A stretch of DNA of 64,000 nt from Caulobacter sp. 602-1 (GCF_003931565.1 NZ_RRYI01000009.1:110089-174088), one strand, 5' to 3'; positions 44,109 through 53,451 are shown, counted from the first letter of the stretch. Notes: generated from the letters alone by a model not told the origin. A program made the numbers and translations.

Positions 44109-46408
44109 CGCACGCCGCGCCCCGCGCGCCGCGCCCGAGCGGGCGGCTGCTGTCCTGGCTGCTGCTGGCCATCGTCTCCAGCCTGGTCATGGTGGCTTTC
44201 GCCGTCATGCCGCCCAAGCGGCTGGACAACGTGCTTTACGACATCCTGGCCCGCGCCAACGGCCGGCCGGCCGATCCCTCGATCCTGATCGTCGACATCG
44301 ACGATCGCAGCCTGGCCCAGCTGGGCGCCTGGCCCTGGTCGCGCGATATCCACGCCAGAATGGTCGACCGGCTGACCGAGGCCGGCGCGCGGACCATCGT
44401 CTACGACGTCCTGTTCAGCGAAGCTGGCGACCCAGCCCAAGATCAGGCGCTGGGCGAGGCCATCAAGCGTTCAGGTCGGGTCTACCTGCCGCAGTTTCTG
44501 GCCGACGCGGGCGCGGGCGCCCCGCCGCGAGTCGTGGGCTCGGTGCCCGCCATCGCCCAGGGCGCGGCCGGCGTCGGCTTGGCCCATGTTCGCTTCGACG
44601 ACGACGGCGTCGTGCGCCGCATGGCCCCGTTCGAAATCAGCGGCGTCAGCCTCAGTCCCGATCTCGTCACCGTTGTCCACCGCGCCACCCGTCCGGTCGG
44701 GGCGCGCGACGTCACGCGCGGCTTCGACGAGACCCTGCTGATCCCGTTCGCCGGCCCGCCGTCGATCTATCGCCACGTCAGCTTTTCCAGCGTGCTGGCC
44801 GGCGAGGCGCCGCCGTCGCTGATCGCCGGCCACACGGTGTTCGTGGGCCTGACCGCTCCGGGCCTGGGTCCCGCGTTCCCGACGCCGGTGACGCCCGACG
44901 CCGCCAGCATGACCGGCGTGCAGTTGCAGGCCAGCATCCTGGACGGCCTGCGCAGCGGGCTGATGGTCAAGCCGGCGGGCCCGTGGAGCCGCGCGGCCTT
45001 CACGCTCACCCTGCTGTGGCTGCTGATGGTCGGGTTCCTGGTCCTGCCGCCGCGCGCCAACCTGGCGCTGACGATCGGCCTCTGCCTGGTCGGTCTGGCC
45101 TATTCGGCGGCGATGTTCTGGCTGGGCCAGATCTGGCTGTCGCCGATCGCCACCGTGCTGGGCCTGCAGATCATCGCCCTGCTCTGGGGCTGGGGACAGC
45201 TAGGTCGCGTCAACGACCTGCTAAGCCGCGAACTGGCGCGCGTGCGTGGCATCGTGCGCGGACGCGGGCGCGGAACCGCTCCAGCCGACTTCGAAAGCGA
45301 TGTCGTGTCGCGTCAGGCCTCGAACCTGGGCGAGGCGATCACGCGCATGGACGACCTGCGCCGCTTCTCGGCCGACGCCCTGTTCAGCCTGCCCGACGCC
45401 ACCCTGGTCGCCGACGCCCACGGCCGGGTGATCGCCGCCAACGCCGCCGCCCAGGCCCTGTTCAAGCCCAGCCAGATTCAGCTGACGGGCTCGTCCCTGG
45501 CCGACCTGATCAACGCTCTGGAGCCGCTGGGTCATCGCTTCGAGCTGGACTGGCCCCCCAACCCGCACCATTTGGCCACCGAGCGGCACGAGCCGATCGA
45601 CCTGCACCTGCCCGACGGCCGCGCCTTCCAGCTGCAGACCGTGTTCCGCAGGGACGAGACCGACGCGCCGGCCGGCTGGATCGTCCGCCTGGCCGATATC
45701 TCGATCCTCACCGCCGCCATGCGCCAACGCGAGCAGGCCCTGCAACTCCTGACCCATGACATGCGCTCGCCGCAGACCTCGATCCTGGCCCTGCTGGCCA
45801 CGACGCCCGGCGTCCCGACCGAACTGTCCGACCGCATCGCCGCCTATGCCAAGCGCACCCTGGCCCTGGCCGACGGCTTCGTGCAGCTGGCGCGGGCCGA
45901 GGTGACCCCGGTTCATCTGGAGCCGGTCGACCTGGCCGACATCGCCGTCGAGGCCATCGACGAGGTCTGGCCGCAATCGCTGCAGCGCAAGATCCGGATC
46001 GAGCAGGTCGGCGGCGACACGCCGCTGACCGTGCTGGGCGATCGCGGCGTTCTAGCCCGCACCCTGGTCAACCTGCTGGGAAACGCGGTGAAGTACAGCC
46101 CCGAAGGCTCGACCATCACCGTAAGTCTTTCGGAACAGCCTTCGGCGAGCGGCCCGACCGCCAATGTCGCCATCGCCGACCAGGGTCCGGGGTTCTCGCG
46201 CGAGGAGGCGACCACCGCCTTCAGGCCCTTCCAGCGTTTCGAGCGGCCGGGTCACGACTTCGCGGTCAATGGCGTGGGCCTGGGCCTGGCCTTCGTACAG
46301 GCGGCCGTCACCCGCCACGGCGGCGAGGTCTCGTGCCGCAGCGCGCCGGGCGTCGGGGCGGAGTTCACCGTCCGCCTGCCGCGTCATACCGTTGGGCCGG
46401 CGAACTAA
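44105..46408 (+). CDS. CHASE2-PAS hybrid-free sensor histidine kinase
   Basis: 767 residues from a GTG start overlapping the previous stop (GTGA). N-terminal helix (about 15-35), a periplasmic CHASE2 domain (about 40-285, DDRSLAQLGAWPWSR and TIVYDVLFSE), three further helices (about 300-375), a PAS-like domain (about 415-530), dimerisation box with His551 (LLTHDMRSPQTS), and an ATPase domain (N box NLLGNAVKYSPEG, ADQGPGF, GVGLGLAF). No receiver domain. It is the partner of the OmpR-type regulator at 42055. Confidence 0.88.
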   Translation: MTHAAPRAPRPSGRLLSWLLLAIVSSLVMVAFAVMPPKRLDNVLYDILARANGRPADPSILIVDIDDRSLAQLGAWPWSRDIHARMVDRLTEAGARTIVYDVLFSEAGDPAQDQALGEAIKRSGRVYLPQFLADAGAGAPPRVVGSVPAIAQGAAGVGLAHVRFDDDGVVRRMAPFEISGVSLSPDLVTVVHRATRPVGARDVTRGFDETLLIPFAGPPSIYRHVSFSSVLAGEAPPSLIAGHTVFVGLTAPGLGPAFPTPVTPDAASMTGVQLQASILDGLRSGLMVKPAGPWSRAAFTLTLLWLLMVGFLVLPPRANLALTIGLCLVGLAYSAAMFWLGQIWLSPIATVLGLQIIALLWGWGQLGRVNDLLSRELARVRGIVRGRGRGTAPADFESDVVSRQASNLGEAITRMDDLRRFSADALFSLPDATLVADAHGRVIAANAAAQALFKPSQIQLTGSSLADLINALEPLGHRFELDWPPNPHHLATERHEPIDLHLPDGRAFQLQTVFRRDETDAPAGWIVRLADISILTAAMRQREQALQLLTHDMRSPQTSILALLATTPGVPTELSDRIAAYAKRTLALADGFVQLARAEVTPVHLEPVDLADIAVEAIDEVWPQSLQRKIRIEQVGGDTPLTVLGDRGVLARTLVNLLGNAVKYSPEGSTITVSLSEQPSASGPTANVAIADQGPGFSREEATTAFRPFQRFERPGHDFAVNGVGLGLAFVQAAVTRHGGEVSCRSAPGVGAEFTVRLPRHTVGPAN

Positions 46409-46896
46409 CCCTTGGTGGAGGGCCGCAGGGCCGCGACCAGCAGGTCCGCGACGGCCGCAGGCTCGTCCTTACGCACGCGGATGGAGGACCAGGCGACGGT
46501 CTTGCCCGTGCCAGCCTCGACCACCGCCAGGGTGACCGTGCGGGCCGGCCCCTTGCCCCGCCACGGCCGCCACCAGGGACGGTCCTCGGCCGGGCTGCGC
46601 CAGGCCTTGTCGTCGAGGGGTCCGGCGGCGCTGGAGACGCCGACGCTCAAAGGCGCCACCGCCACGCCGACCTGGACGAGGTAGGCAGGCTTGCCGCCGC
46701 CGCTTCCGCCCAAGGCGTCGATCGCCCGCGCTTGGACCGCCTTGGCGAAGGCCGCATCGGCGCCGTCGGCCGAACTGGAATAGGGGGCCAGGCCCTTCAA
46801 CCCGGTGACGTCGCCCTGCCCCACGGCCCGGGGCGAGGCGCAAGCGCCGAGCAGCGTCAGACAGACTCCGGCCAGCAGAAAACCGCTTGCGCGCAT
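46405..46896 (-). CDS. Putative lipoprotein of DUF4136-like type
   Basis: 163-residue exported protein with a lipobox (LLGAC, Cys at about residue 18). The rest is a beta-rich domain with the pattern LAVVEAGTGKTVAWSS seen in DUF4136-like lipoproteins; assignment by feel only. The ATG at 46896 directly precedes the signal peptide. Its last four bases overlap the convergent kinase gene. Confidence 0.65.
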   Translation of the reverse strand: MRASGFLLAGVCLTLLGACASPRAVGQGDVTGLKGLAPYSSSADGADAAFAKAVQARAIDALGGSGGGKPAYLVQVGVAVAPLSVGVSSAAGPLDDKAWRSPAEDRPWWRPWRGKGPARTVTLAVVEAGTGKTVAWSSIRVRKDEPAAVADLLVAALRPSTKG

Positions 46897-46952
46897 GGTC
46901 GTTCGCCCCCGGTGGTTCAGATGGAGAATGATAGCGCCGCGCGCCCCGAAGG

Positions 46953-47117
46953 TCACGCGAGCCAAGCGCTCAGGGCGCACCAGACCAGGATGATCACCGC
47001 CCAGCTCAGCACCGCCAAGACCACGGCTACGACGAACCGGCCGAGGCGAAGGCGACGCGATCGGAACCGGTGGCCGACGGTCGCGGCCGTCGGCGCCGTC
47101 ATGCTGGACTGCTCCAT
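46953..47117 (-). CDS. Small single-span membrane protein
   Basis: 54 residues: a basic N-terminal half (HRFRSRRLRLGRF) and one hydrophobic helix (VVAVVLAVLSWAVIILVWCAL) reaching almost to the C-terminus. GGGGAG 8 bases before the ATG at 47117 supports that start over 47138. No family recognised. Confidence 0.5.
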   Translation of the reverse strand: MEQSSMTAPTAATVGHRFRSRRLRLGRFVVAVVLAVLSWAVIILVWCALSAWLA

Positions 47118-47138
47118 GCTCCGCGCTCCCCCCATCAT

Positions 47139-47642
47139 TTTTTGTACTTAGACGGCAAGAACTCGGCGCCGGCCAGGAATCCTGGCTCTGATTTTACAAT
47201 GGATAACATTGCCGACGTTGGTCGCATTGGGAGGCCCCCGCGCGCCGCCACAGAGACCGGCCGTCCCGTCCAGCTTTCCCGGAGCCGGAGGCGCATGGGG
47301 GTCTTCGACGCCGTCCTCCCCCAGCTGCTGAGACCGGACAAGGAGTAAGGCGGGCCCATCTCGCTCCAGGATCTCGATACGCCAGAGACGGCGCCGCCTC
47401 GCCCCGCCCGCGCCGCGACATTTCGCCACATAAATCCAGGCATTTCCGCCGGTCGTCGGAGACGGCGTCGTTCAGGCCGCGAGGCTTAACCATGAAAACC
47501 GCTGATATTTGAGCTTTTTGTTGGACTTAGACGGCTTCGAAGGTCCTCGTACCGCCAAATCCTGACTTGAGGATCGCTCGCAACAAACGATCGTCATTCC
47601 GCCAAAAAGATGGATAGTGCTGCGCCGTGAAGGGGGTGGTTT
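47139..47642. other. Intergenic region upstream of the FecI-type sigma gene
   Basis: 504 bp. It includes a weak ORF at 47199-47348 (listed separately). The remaining part is mixed G+C with an A+T-richer stretch at 47500-47600. No clear sigma factor binding site or hairpin could be named with confidence. Confidence 0.5.
47199..47348 (+). CDS. Doubtful 49-residue ORF
   Basis: Begins MDNIADVGRIGRPPRAA. Third codon positions are mostly G or C (about 80%), as in real genes here, but no ribosome binding site precedes the ATG and no family is recognised. Listed only because the region is otherwise empty. Confidence 0.2.
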   Translation: MDNIADVGRIGRPPRAATETGRPVQLSRSRRRMGVFDAVLPQLLRPDKE

Positions 47643-48191
47643 TTGGCGGACGTGGGTGATCTTTTGGCCGTGACGGACTCGCACAAGGTCGCGCTGCTGG
47701 GCCTGTACGAGGAAAAACGCGCCAATCTGGTGCGTTTCTTCTCTGCGCGCCTGGGCTCCCGCGCCGAGGCCGAGGACCTGGTCCAGGATCTCTATCTCCG
47801 CATCAGCGGCATGGAAGCGGTCGGCCCGGTCGACAATCCCTCGGCCCTGCTGCACCGGATCGGCTCGAACCTGATGCTTGACCGCCTGCGCAGCCAGAAG
47901 CGTTCGGGGACGCGCGACAGCGACTGGCGCGACGTCACCACGACCGTCGTGGCCGGTCACGAGGTCGCCGACGAACCTTCCGCCGACGAGGTTGTCGCCA
48001 GCCGTCAGCGGCTCAAGGCCTTGGTCGAGGCCGTCGAGGACTTGCCTGAAAAGACCCGTCAGGCCTTCCGGCTGCACAAACTAGAGGGGCACAGCCACGT
48101 GGAAACCGCACGACGCATGGGCATCAGCGTCAGTACGGTGGAAAAGCACATAAGCTCCGCCTTGAAGACCCTGACGAGGCGGCTCCGTTGA
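47643..48191 (+). CDS. FecI-type ECF sigma factor
   Basis: 182-residue sigma factor: region 2 (RFFSARLGSRAEAEDLVQDLYLRI) and region 4 (HSHVETARRMGISVSTVEKHISSALKTL), typical of the FecI group. The TTG at 47643 follows AAGGGGG with about 8 bases spacing. Followed by fecR-like and receptor genes, so it is probably controlled by cell-surface signalling. Confidence 0.87.
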   Translation: MADVGDLLAVTDSHKVALLGLYEEKRANLVRFFSARLGSRAEAEDLVQDLYLRISGMEAVGPVDNPSALLHRIGSNLMLDRLRSQKRSGTRDSDWRDVTTTVVAGHEVADEPSADEVVASRQRLKALVEAVEDLPEKTRQAFRLHKLEGHSHVETARRMGISVSTVEKHISSALKTLTRRLR

Positions 48192-48276
48192 TTTATGCAG
48201 GGTCACATGGGGGCCGGGCCTGCACGGCGCCGTCTATTCGCAGGGGGATGATGGATCCTCGTCGGAGCACCACCGG

Positions 48277-49254
48277 ATGAGCCGGTCAGCGCAACATCTG
48301 CAAGAGGCGGCCGATTGGCTGACCCGACTGCAGCGGCCGGAGGTCGAAGAGACCGACTGGCTGGCGTTTGACGCCTGGCTCAACGAACCCGGTGCGCGGG
48401 AGGCGTATGACGCCATCCAGGCCGTCGACGAGGAGATCTTCCAGCGAGGCGCGGCCGTCCGGGGGGAATTGGCCGAGCCGAAGCGCGCCGCGGCGAAGCG
48501 TGCGTTCATGATCGACTGGCGTTGGCTGGGTGGTCTGGGCGCCGCGGGCGCCGCGGCCGCCGTCGCCCTTGTCGTCGCGCCGTGGGGCGAGATCCTGCCG
48601 GCGTCCGACACGCTCTACACCACGGCCAAGGGCGAGAACCGCGCCATCGCGCTGGCCGACGGCAGCCACATCGACCTGAACACCGACTCGCACCTGTCCG
48701 TGCGCCTCGAGAAGGACGCGCGTCGCGTGACCGTGCACGAAGGCCAGGCCCTGTTCGATGTGGCGCACGACGCCGCCCGCCCATTCCTGATCACCGCCGG
48801 CGACGAGACCGTGCGCGTGCTCGGCACCAAGTTCGACGTGCGCCGCCGCGATGGGCAGCTCACGGTCACCGTGCTGCGCGGTCTGGTCGAGGTCTCTACG
48901 GACAGTGGCGACACTCCCGTGCGGCTGCGCCCGGGCCAGATGCTGGAACATGTCGAGGGCGCTTCGGGCGTCAGCGTGCGCGGCGTCGTGGCCGCAGATC
49001 AGGTGGGCTGGCGTTCGGGCCGCCTGATCTACCGCAACGAGCCGCTGACGCGGATCGTCGCGGACATGAACCACTATTTCGACCGCCCGCTTCGCCTTGA
49101 AGGTGAAAACACGGCCAATCTTCGTTTCTCCGGCGTATTGATCGTGGATGGTCAGGATGCGATGGTCCGTCGCCTGACCAGCCTCATGCCGATTTCGGCG
49201 ACGCCGAGCGATGATTCGATTGTCCTGCGCGGAAGGCCGTCCGCTCCCGACTGA
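48277..49254 (+). CDS. FecR-type anti-sigma regulator
   Basis: 325 residues: cytoplasmic sigma-binding domain (DUF4880-type, ADWLTRLQRPEVEETDWLAFDAWLNEPG, about 10-38), one membrane helix (about 82-103), and a periplasmic FecR domain (about 115-210, LADGSHIDLNTDS, VRVLGTKFDVRRRDGQLTVTVLRGLVEVS) with the C-terminal signal-reading part. It transmits receptor state to the sigma factor at 47643. Confidence 0.9.
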   Translation: MSRSAQHLQEAADWLTRLQRPEVEETDWLAFDAWLNEPGAREAYDAIQAVDEEIFQRGAAVRGELAEPKRAAAKRAFMIDWRWLGGLGAAGAAAAVALVVAPWGEILPASDTLYTTAKGENRAIALADGSHIDLNTDSHLSVRLEKDARRVTVHEGQALFDVAHDAARPFLITAGDETVRVLGTKFDVRRRDGQLTVTVLRGLVEVSTDSGDTPVRLRPGQMLEHVEGASGVSVRGVVAADQVGWRSGRLIYRNEPLTRIVADMNHYFDRPLRLEGENTANLRFSGVLIVDGQDAMVRRLTSLMPISATPSDDSIVLRGRPSAPD

Positions 49255-49275
49255 CGTCCTTGACCGGGCCCGACC

Positions 49276-51675
49276 CTGAATCGGGCTTCGCTCCTGCTCG
49301 CCGCCAGTCTTCTGGGTCTGGGCGCCAGCGCGCATGAAGCCGCTGCAGCGGAATCGCGCGTCCGACTCAACATCCGCGAGCCCACCGCCGCCGAAACCCT
49401 GATCGAACTGGGCGTCCGCATGGGCGCGACCATCGGCGGCGTCGAGGCCTGCAAGGGCCCCGGCGTCCCACTGGTCGGCGCCTTCAGCCTGCGCGAAGCC
49501 CTGGATCGCGTCAGTCAGGGCAAGGGCTGCGCCTACAGCTTCGTCGACGCCCGCACGGTTCGCTTCTCCGCCGCCCGGCCAGCTCCGCCAGCGCCGCGCC
49601 CCGTGGTCGCCGCCCGGCCGGCCGTCGTCGCGCCCGAGCCGATCGCGCCCCTGGCTCCGCTGGTCATCAACGCCGGCAAGCGCTCGCCGCGCCTCGGGGC
49701 CCTGGCTGGCGGCGTCAGCGTCATCGGCTCGCCGCAACTGCAGGACACCGGGGTGGGCGAAACCGGCTCGGTGGCCCGCCAGACGGCCGGCTTCATGACC
49801 ACCAACCTGGGCGCGGCGCGCAATAAGATCCTGCTGCGGGGCCTGTCAGACGGCACCTTCACGGGCCGCACCCAGTCGACGGTCGGCACCTATCTCGACG
49901 ACATCCCGGTGAACTACAACGCCCCCGACCCGGACTTGAGACTGATCGACGTCGACCGGGTCGAGGTGATGCGCGGGCCGCAAGGCGCGCTCTACGGCGG
50001 CGGGTCCCTGTCGGGCATCTATCGCATCGTCACGCGCCAGCCGGAACTGGGACGCTATTCGGCCTCGGTCGGCTCGACCATCGCCACCACCGAATCCGGC
50101 TCGAACAGCTATCGCGCCGAGGGTGTGATCAACGCGCCGATCGGCCGGGTCTCGGCCCTGCGCGCGGCGGTCTATTACGACGTCGACGGCGGCTATCTCG
50201 ACGACGTCAACCTGCGCCTGTCCAACGTCGACAAGACCACGCGCCGCGGCGGGCGGGCGGCTTGGCGCGCGACCCTGGGCGACTGGCAACTCAAGCTGAG
50301 CTCGGCCCTGCAGAGCGTCTCGTCCAAGGACACCCAGTACGTCACCCTGGCCCCCGGCGGCCCGCGCCGCGCCAATCAGGTGCGCGAGATCCACCGCAAC
50401 CGCCTGTCCCAGACCTCGGTCAAGATCAGCGGCTCGGGCGACTGGGGCCAGTTCGAGTCGGTGACCGGCTACGTGACCCACCGCTACGCCAGCCGCTACG
50501 ACGCCACCGTCTCGCTCAGCGAGTTTTCGGAAGAGGCTCTCGAGCTGGGCGTCTACGACGAATCCGCCCGTGTGCGGATGGCGATCGAGGACATGATCTA
50601 CACCGCGCCGGCCATCGGCCGACTGCGCTGGATGATCGGCGGCTTCCTGGCCACCAGCATCGAGGAAGGCGACGCCGATCTGCGGGCCCGCTCGGGCGCC
50701 GTCAGCCGCAGCTACTATGACGAGAATCGCAAGGACCGGTTGAACGAGTACGCCCTTTATGGCGAGGCGACCTACGACCTGGGCGGCGACTGGAAGGTCG
50801 CGCTGGGCGGGCGGGCGTTCAAGACCACCGTCCACACCCGCTCCTACGTCCTGGCGCCCCCACCGGGCCAGACGCGCGACCTGGACCGCGCGGCTTCGTT
50901 CAGCGGCTTTTCGCCGAAGATCTCGATCCAGCGCGACCTGGCGCGTGGCGGCATGATCTACGCCCTGAGCTCGGAGGGCTATCGCGCCGGCGGCTTCAAC
51001 TCAGGGGGCCTGACAAGGCCGTCCGAGGCGCGGCGGGTGTTCCGGCCCGACCATCTGCGCAACTACGAGGTCGGGGCGACGCTGAATCCGTTGGACGGTC
51101 GGGTGAGCCTGCGGGCGGCGCTGTTCTATGACGACTGGCGTAATATCCAGACCGACCAGTACTTCGCCTCGGGCCTGTCCTACACCGCCAACATCGGCGA
51201 CGGCCGCAACCGCGGCCTGGAGATCGAGGCGGGCTGGAAGGCGACGCCGCGCCTGACCCTGAAGGCCAATGCTCTCTTCAACGAACCGAAACTGACCCGG
51301 ATCGCGCCCGGATACGGCATCACCGACAGCGCCAGCCTGCCCGGCGTGCCGGATGTCTCGTTCGGCAGCCTTGTGACCTATCAGCGCCCGATCGCCGCCG
51401 CCACGCTGATGCTGACGGCCGAGACCAGCTACATCGGCGAGTCCCGGCTGACCTTCGACCCGCGCTTCTCGCCGACCATGGGCGGCTACTATACCGGCAA
51501 GCTGTCGGCCCAGGTGATGACCGACCGCTGGCGCGCGGCCGTGTTCGTCAGCAATCCCTGGAACAGCTCCAGCGACACCTTCGCCTACGGCAACCCGTTC
51601 AGCTTCGGCCAGGTCCGTCAGGTGACGCCGCAACGTCCGAGGACGTGGAGCCTGGCCCTGTCGGCCAACTTCTAG
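49276..51675 (+). CDS. TonB-dependent transducer with STN domain, probable CTG start
   Basis: 799 residues from CTG 49276. From there the frame reads a complete signal peptide (LNRASLLLAASLLGLGASA) and an STN signalling domain (about residues 28-95), then plug (NKILLRGLSDGT, IDVDRVEVMRGPQGALYGG) and beta-barrel ending in LALSANF with the usual C-terminal Phe. The first in-frame ATG (49420) would delete the signal peptide and half of the STN domain, and an in-frame stop at 49261 leaves CTG as the earliest start-like codon. It should signal through the FecR protein. Ligand unknown. Confidence 0.85.
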   Translation: MNRASLLLAASLLGLGASAHEAAAAESRVRLNIREPTAAETLIELGVRMGATIGGVEACKGPGVPLVGAFSLREALDRVSQGKGCAYSFVDARTVRFSAARPAPPAPRPVVAARPAVVAPEPIAPLAPLVINAGKRSPRLGALAGGVSVIGSPQLQDTGVGETGSVARQTAGFMTTNLGAARNKILLRGLSDGTFTGRTQSTVGTYLDDIPVNYNAPDPDLRLIDVDRVEVMRGPQGALYGGGSLSGIYRIVTRQPELGRYSASVGSTIATTESGSNSYRAEGVINAPIGRVSALRAAVYYDVDGGYLDDVNLRLSNVDKTTRRGGRAAWRATLGDWQLKLSSALQSVSSKDTQYVTLAPGGPRRANQVREIHRNRLSQTSVKISGSGDWGQFESVTGYVTHRYASRYDATVSLSEFSEEALELGVYDESARVRMAIEDMIYTAPAIGRLRWMIGGFLATSIEEGDADLRARSGAVSRSYYDENRKDRLNEYALYGEATYDLGGDWKVALGGRAFKTTVHTRSYVLAPPPGQTRDLDRAASFSGFSPKISIQRDLARGGMIYALSSEGYRAGGFNSGGLTRPSEARRVFRPDHLRNYEVGATLNPLDGRVSLRAALFYDDWRNIQTDQYFASGLSYTANIGDGRNRGLEIEAGWKATPRLTLKANALFNEPKLTRIAPGYGITDSASLPGVPDVSFGSLVTYQRPIAAATLMLTAETSYIGESRLTFDPRFSPTMGGYYTGKLSAQVMTDRWRAAVFVSNPWNSSSDTFAYGNPFSFGQVRQVTPQRPRTWSLALSANF

Positions 51676-51817
51676 CCGCCCCCGCGCCCGGCCGCGCGGG
51701 TAGCTTGTTGCAAAACTTACTTATTTGTCATCCCCGGAGGCTGGGGGCGCTGTCGCGCGGCGGCGTCTTCCTATCGAAGCGACCGCGGGGGCGTGGTCAT
51801 TCGACCGAGGACATGTA

Positions 51818-52663
51818 ATGGCCAAGCTTTCGGCCCTGCTCTGCGTGCACAACGAGGAACAACGCCTGCCGGCGGCCCTTGCGGCGCTGTCGTTCTGCGA
51901 CGAGATCGTCGTCGTCGCCGACCGTTGCAGCGACGGCACCGAAGCCATCGCCCGCCACTACGGCGCCACGGTCGTTTCGGGTATCTTTCCGATCGAAGGC
52001 CCGCGCAAGCACGCCGGCATCGCCCGTTGCACCGGCGACTGGATCCTGGAGCTGGACGCCGACGAGGGTGTCGACCCCGCCTTCGCCCAGGAAGTCCGCG
52101 AAACGATCGAGCGCGCCGACGCCGCCGATTGGTACCAGGTCCCGATCGACAACTATGTCGGCGACCAACTGGTCCGCCACGGCTGGGGCGGCTCGTTCGG
52201 CACCTCGTCGGCCGCCCGCCTGTTCCGTCGCGGCGTCAAGTCGTGGAAGGCCGAGCGCGTCCACCCGGGCGCCAAGCTGGACGGCGTCTATGGCGGCCGC
52301 CTGAACACGGCCCTGAACCACATGGTCGACGAGGACATCGCCGACATGTTCGCGCGTCTAGGCCGCTACACCGCCCTGAAAGCCCAGGACCTGGCCGACA
52401 GCGGCAAGATCAAGGGCGTCGGCGACGACGCCTTCCGCGGCGTGCGCCGGTTCTTCAAGTGCTACGTCTCACGCAAGGGCTACAAGGAAGGCGACCTGGG
52501 CTTCCTGATCTCGCTGATGGCCGGCCTCTATCCGATCTTGTCGAACCTGAGGGCGCGCGAGATCCTGCGCGCCCGCGCCCGCGCCCAGGCGGCCAAGGGC
52601 GGACGTCCGGTGACCGCCCCCGCCCCGCTGCCGCTACGCCGCGCCAAGGCCAACGGACAGTAA
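51818..52663 (+). CDS. Glycosyltransferase family 2 protein (WaaE/KdtX-like)
   Basis: 281 residues, N-terminal LSALLCVHNEEQRLPAALAAL and the acceptor/donor motif ELDADEGVD (DxD), GPRKHAGI, typical of LPS-core beta-glucosyltransferases of the WaaE/KdtX branch. ATG 51818 has GAGG about 7 bases upstream; the frame extends further but out of the family. A 14-bp gap separates it from the deacetylase-like gene. Confidence 0.85.
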   Translation: MAKLSALLCVHNEEQRLPAALAALSFCDEIVVVADRCSDGTEAIARHYGATVVSGIFPIEGPRKHAGIARCTGDWILELDADEGVDPAFAQEVRETIERADAADWYQVPIDNYVGDQLVRHGWGGSFGTSSAARLFRRGVKSWKAERVHPGAKLDGVYGGRLNTALNHMVDEDIADMFARLGRYTALKAQDLADSGKIKGVGDDAFRGVRRFFKCYVSRKGYKEGDLGFLISLMAGLYPILSNLRAREILRARARAQAAKGGRPVTAPAPLPLRRAKANGQ

Positions 52664-52677
52664 CGCTCGGCGCCAGC

Positions 52678-53451
52678 ATGTCCCGACCGCCGCTCGCCTT
52701 CCGCCTGATCCTGGGATCCGAGCTCGCGCTCTGGACCAAGGCCGGTCACGCGCCGGTCCTGTGGTGGCGGGACGACGACGCCCGCGGGGCGACCGAAGCG
52801 TTGGAGCGGCTGCTGGCTCTGTCGCGCCGTCACGACGCCCCATTGACCCTGGCGGCCGTCGCCGGGCCCAGCCTGTCGCGGCTGGCGCGCCGCGTCGAGA
52901 CCGAGCCGCACGTCGAGCTGGCGGTCCACGGCTTCAGGCATGTCAACCGCCAACCGGACGGCCAGGGCTTCGGCGAGATCATCGACAGCGACGACATCGA
53001 CTGGGTCCGCGCCCAGCTGCGCGCCACCGTCATGCTTTTCCACCGCGCCGGCGTGAGGCCGACGCTGTTCGTGCCGCCGTGGAACAACCTGCAGCCGCAG
53101 TTGCTCGCGGTGCTGCCCGACTCGTCGATCGCCGCGGTCTCGGGCTTCGACCAGGCCAAGAGCGTGCGGGACGGCGTCATGCGTCTCGACGCGCACCTGG
53201 ACGTGCTGCGCTGGAAAGGCGGCGGCCGGTTCCGCGGAACCTGGCGCTTCCTGTCACGGATGCGGCGACTGATGGCCCAGAGGCGCAAGGCGGGCCAATG
53301 GGACGAACCGATCGGCCTTCTGACCCACCACCTGGATCACGACGAGGCGACCTGGCTGTTTCTGGAACGCTTCCTGGCGACGTTCCGCGTCACCGCGCGC
53401 CGTCAGCTGACGCGCGAAACGGCCGTTGAGCTGAAAGCGTTCAGCGCCTAG
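52678..53451 (+). CDS. Polysaccharide deacetylase-like protein
   Basis: 257 residues of the NodB/polysaccharide deacetylase-like superfamily: VLWWRDDDA near the N-terminus and ELAVHGFRHVN contain the Asp-Asp and His-x-x-x-His metal ligands, and FVPPWNNL fits the arginine/proline loop. Located directly after a glycosyltransferase, so a role in modifying a surface glycan is probable. Confidence 0.75.
   Translation: MSRPPLAFRLILGSELALWTKAGHAPVLWWRDDDARGATEALERLLALSRRHDAPLTLAAVAGPSLSRLARRVETEPHVELAVHGFRHVNRQPDGQGFGEIIDSDDIDWVRAQLRATVMLFHRAGVRPTLFVPPWNNLQPQLLAVLPDSSIAAVSGFDQAKSVRDGVMRLDAHLDVLRWKGGGRFRGTWRFLSRMRRLMAQRRKAGQWDEPIGLLTHHLDHDEATWLFLERFLATFRVTARRQLTRETAVELKAFSA

Noticed and set aside
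46405..46980. Start of the lipoprotein gene at 46980
   Set aside because: The 28 extra codons precede the signal peptide and would prevent lipoprotein processing; ATG 46896 directly precedes it.
47199..47260. AT-hook-like GRPPR in the 49-residue ORF upstream of the FecI-type gene
   Set aside because: One GRP core in a doubtful ORF without ribosome binding site is not evidence for a DNA-binding protein.
51719..51760. TTGTCATCCCCGG motif resembling a dispersed repeat
   Set aside because: Similar short strings occur at other places (for example 4567), but no inverted-repeat partner is seen here.
51793..53451. A 552-codon fusion of glycosyltransferase and deacetylase
   Set aside because: The first half is the glycosyltransferase gene in another frame; the deacetylase-like gene has its own ATG at 52678.
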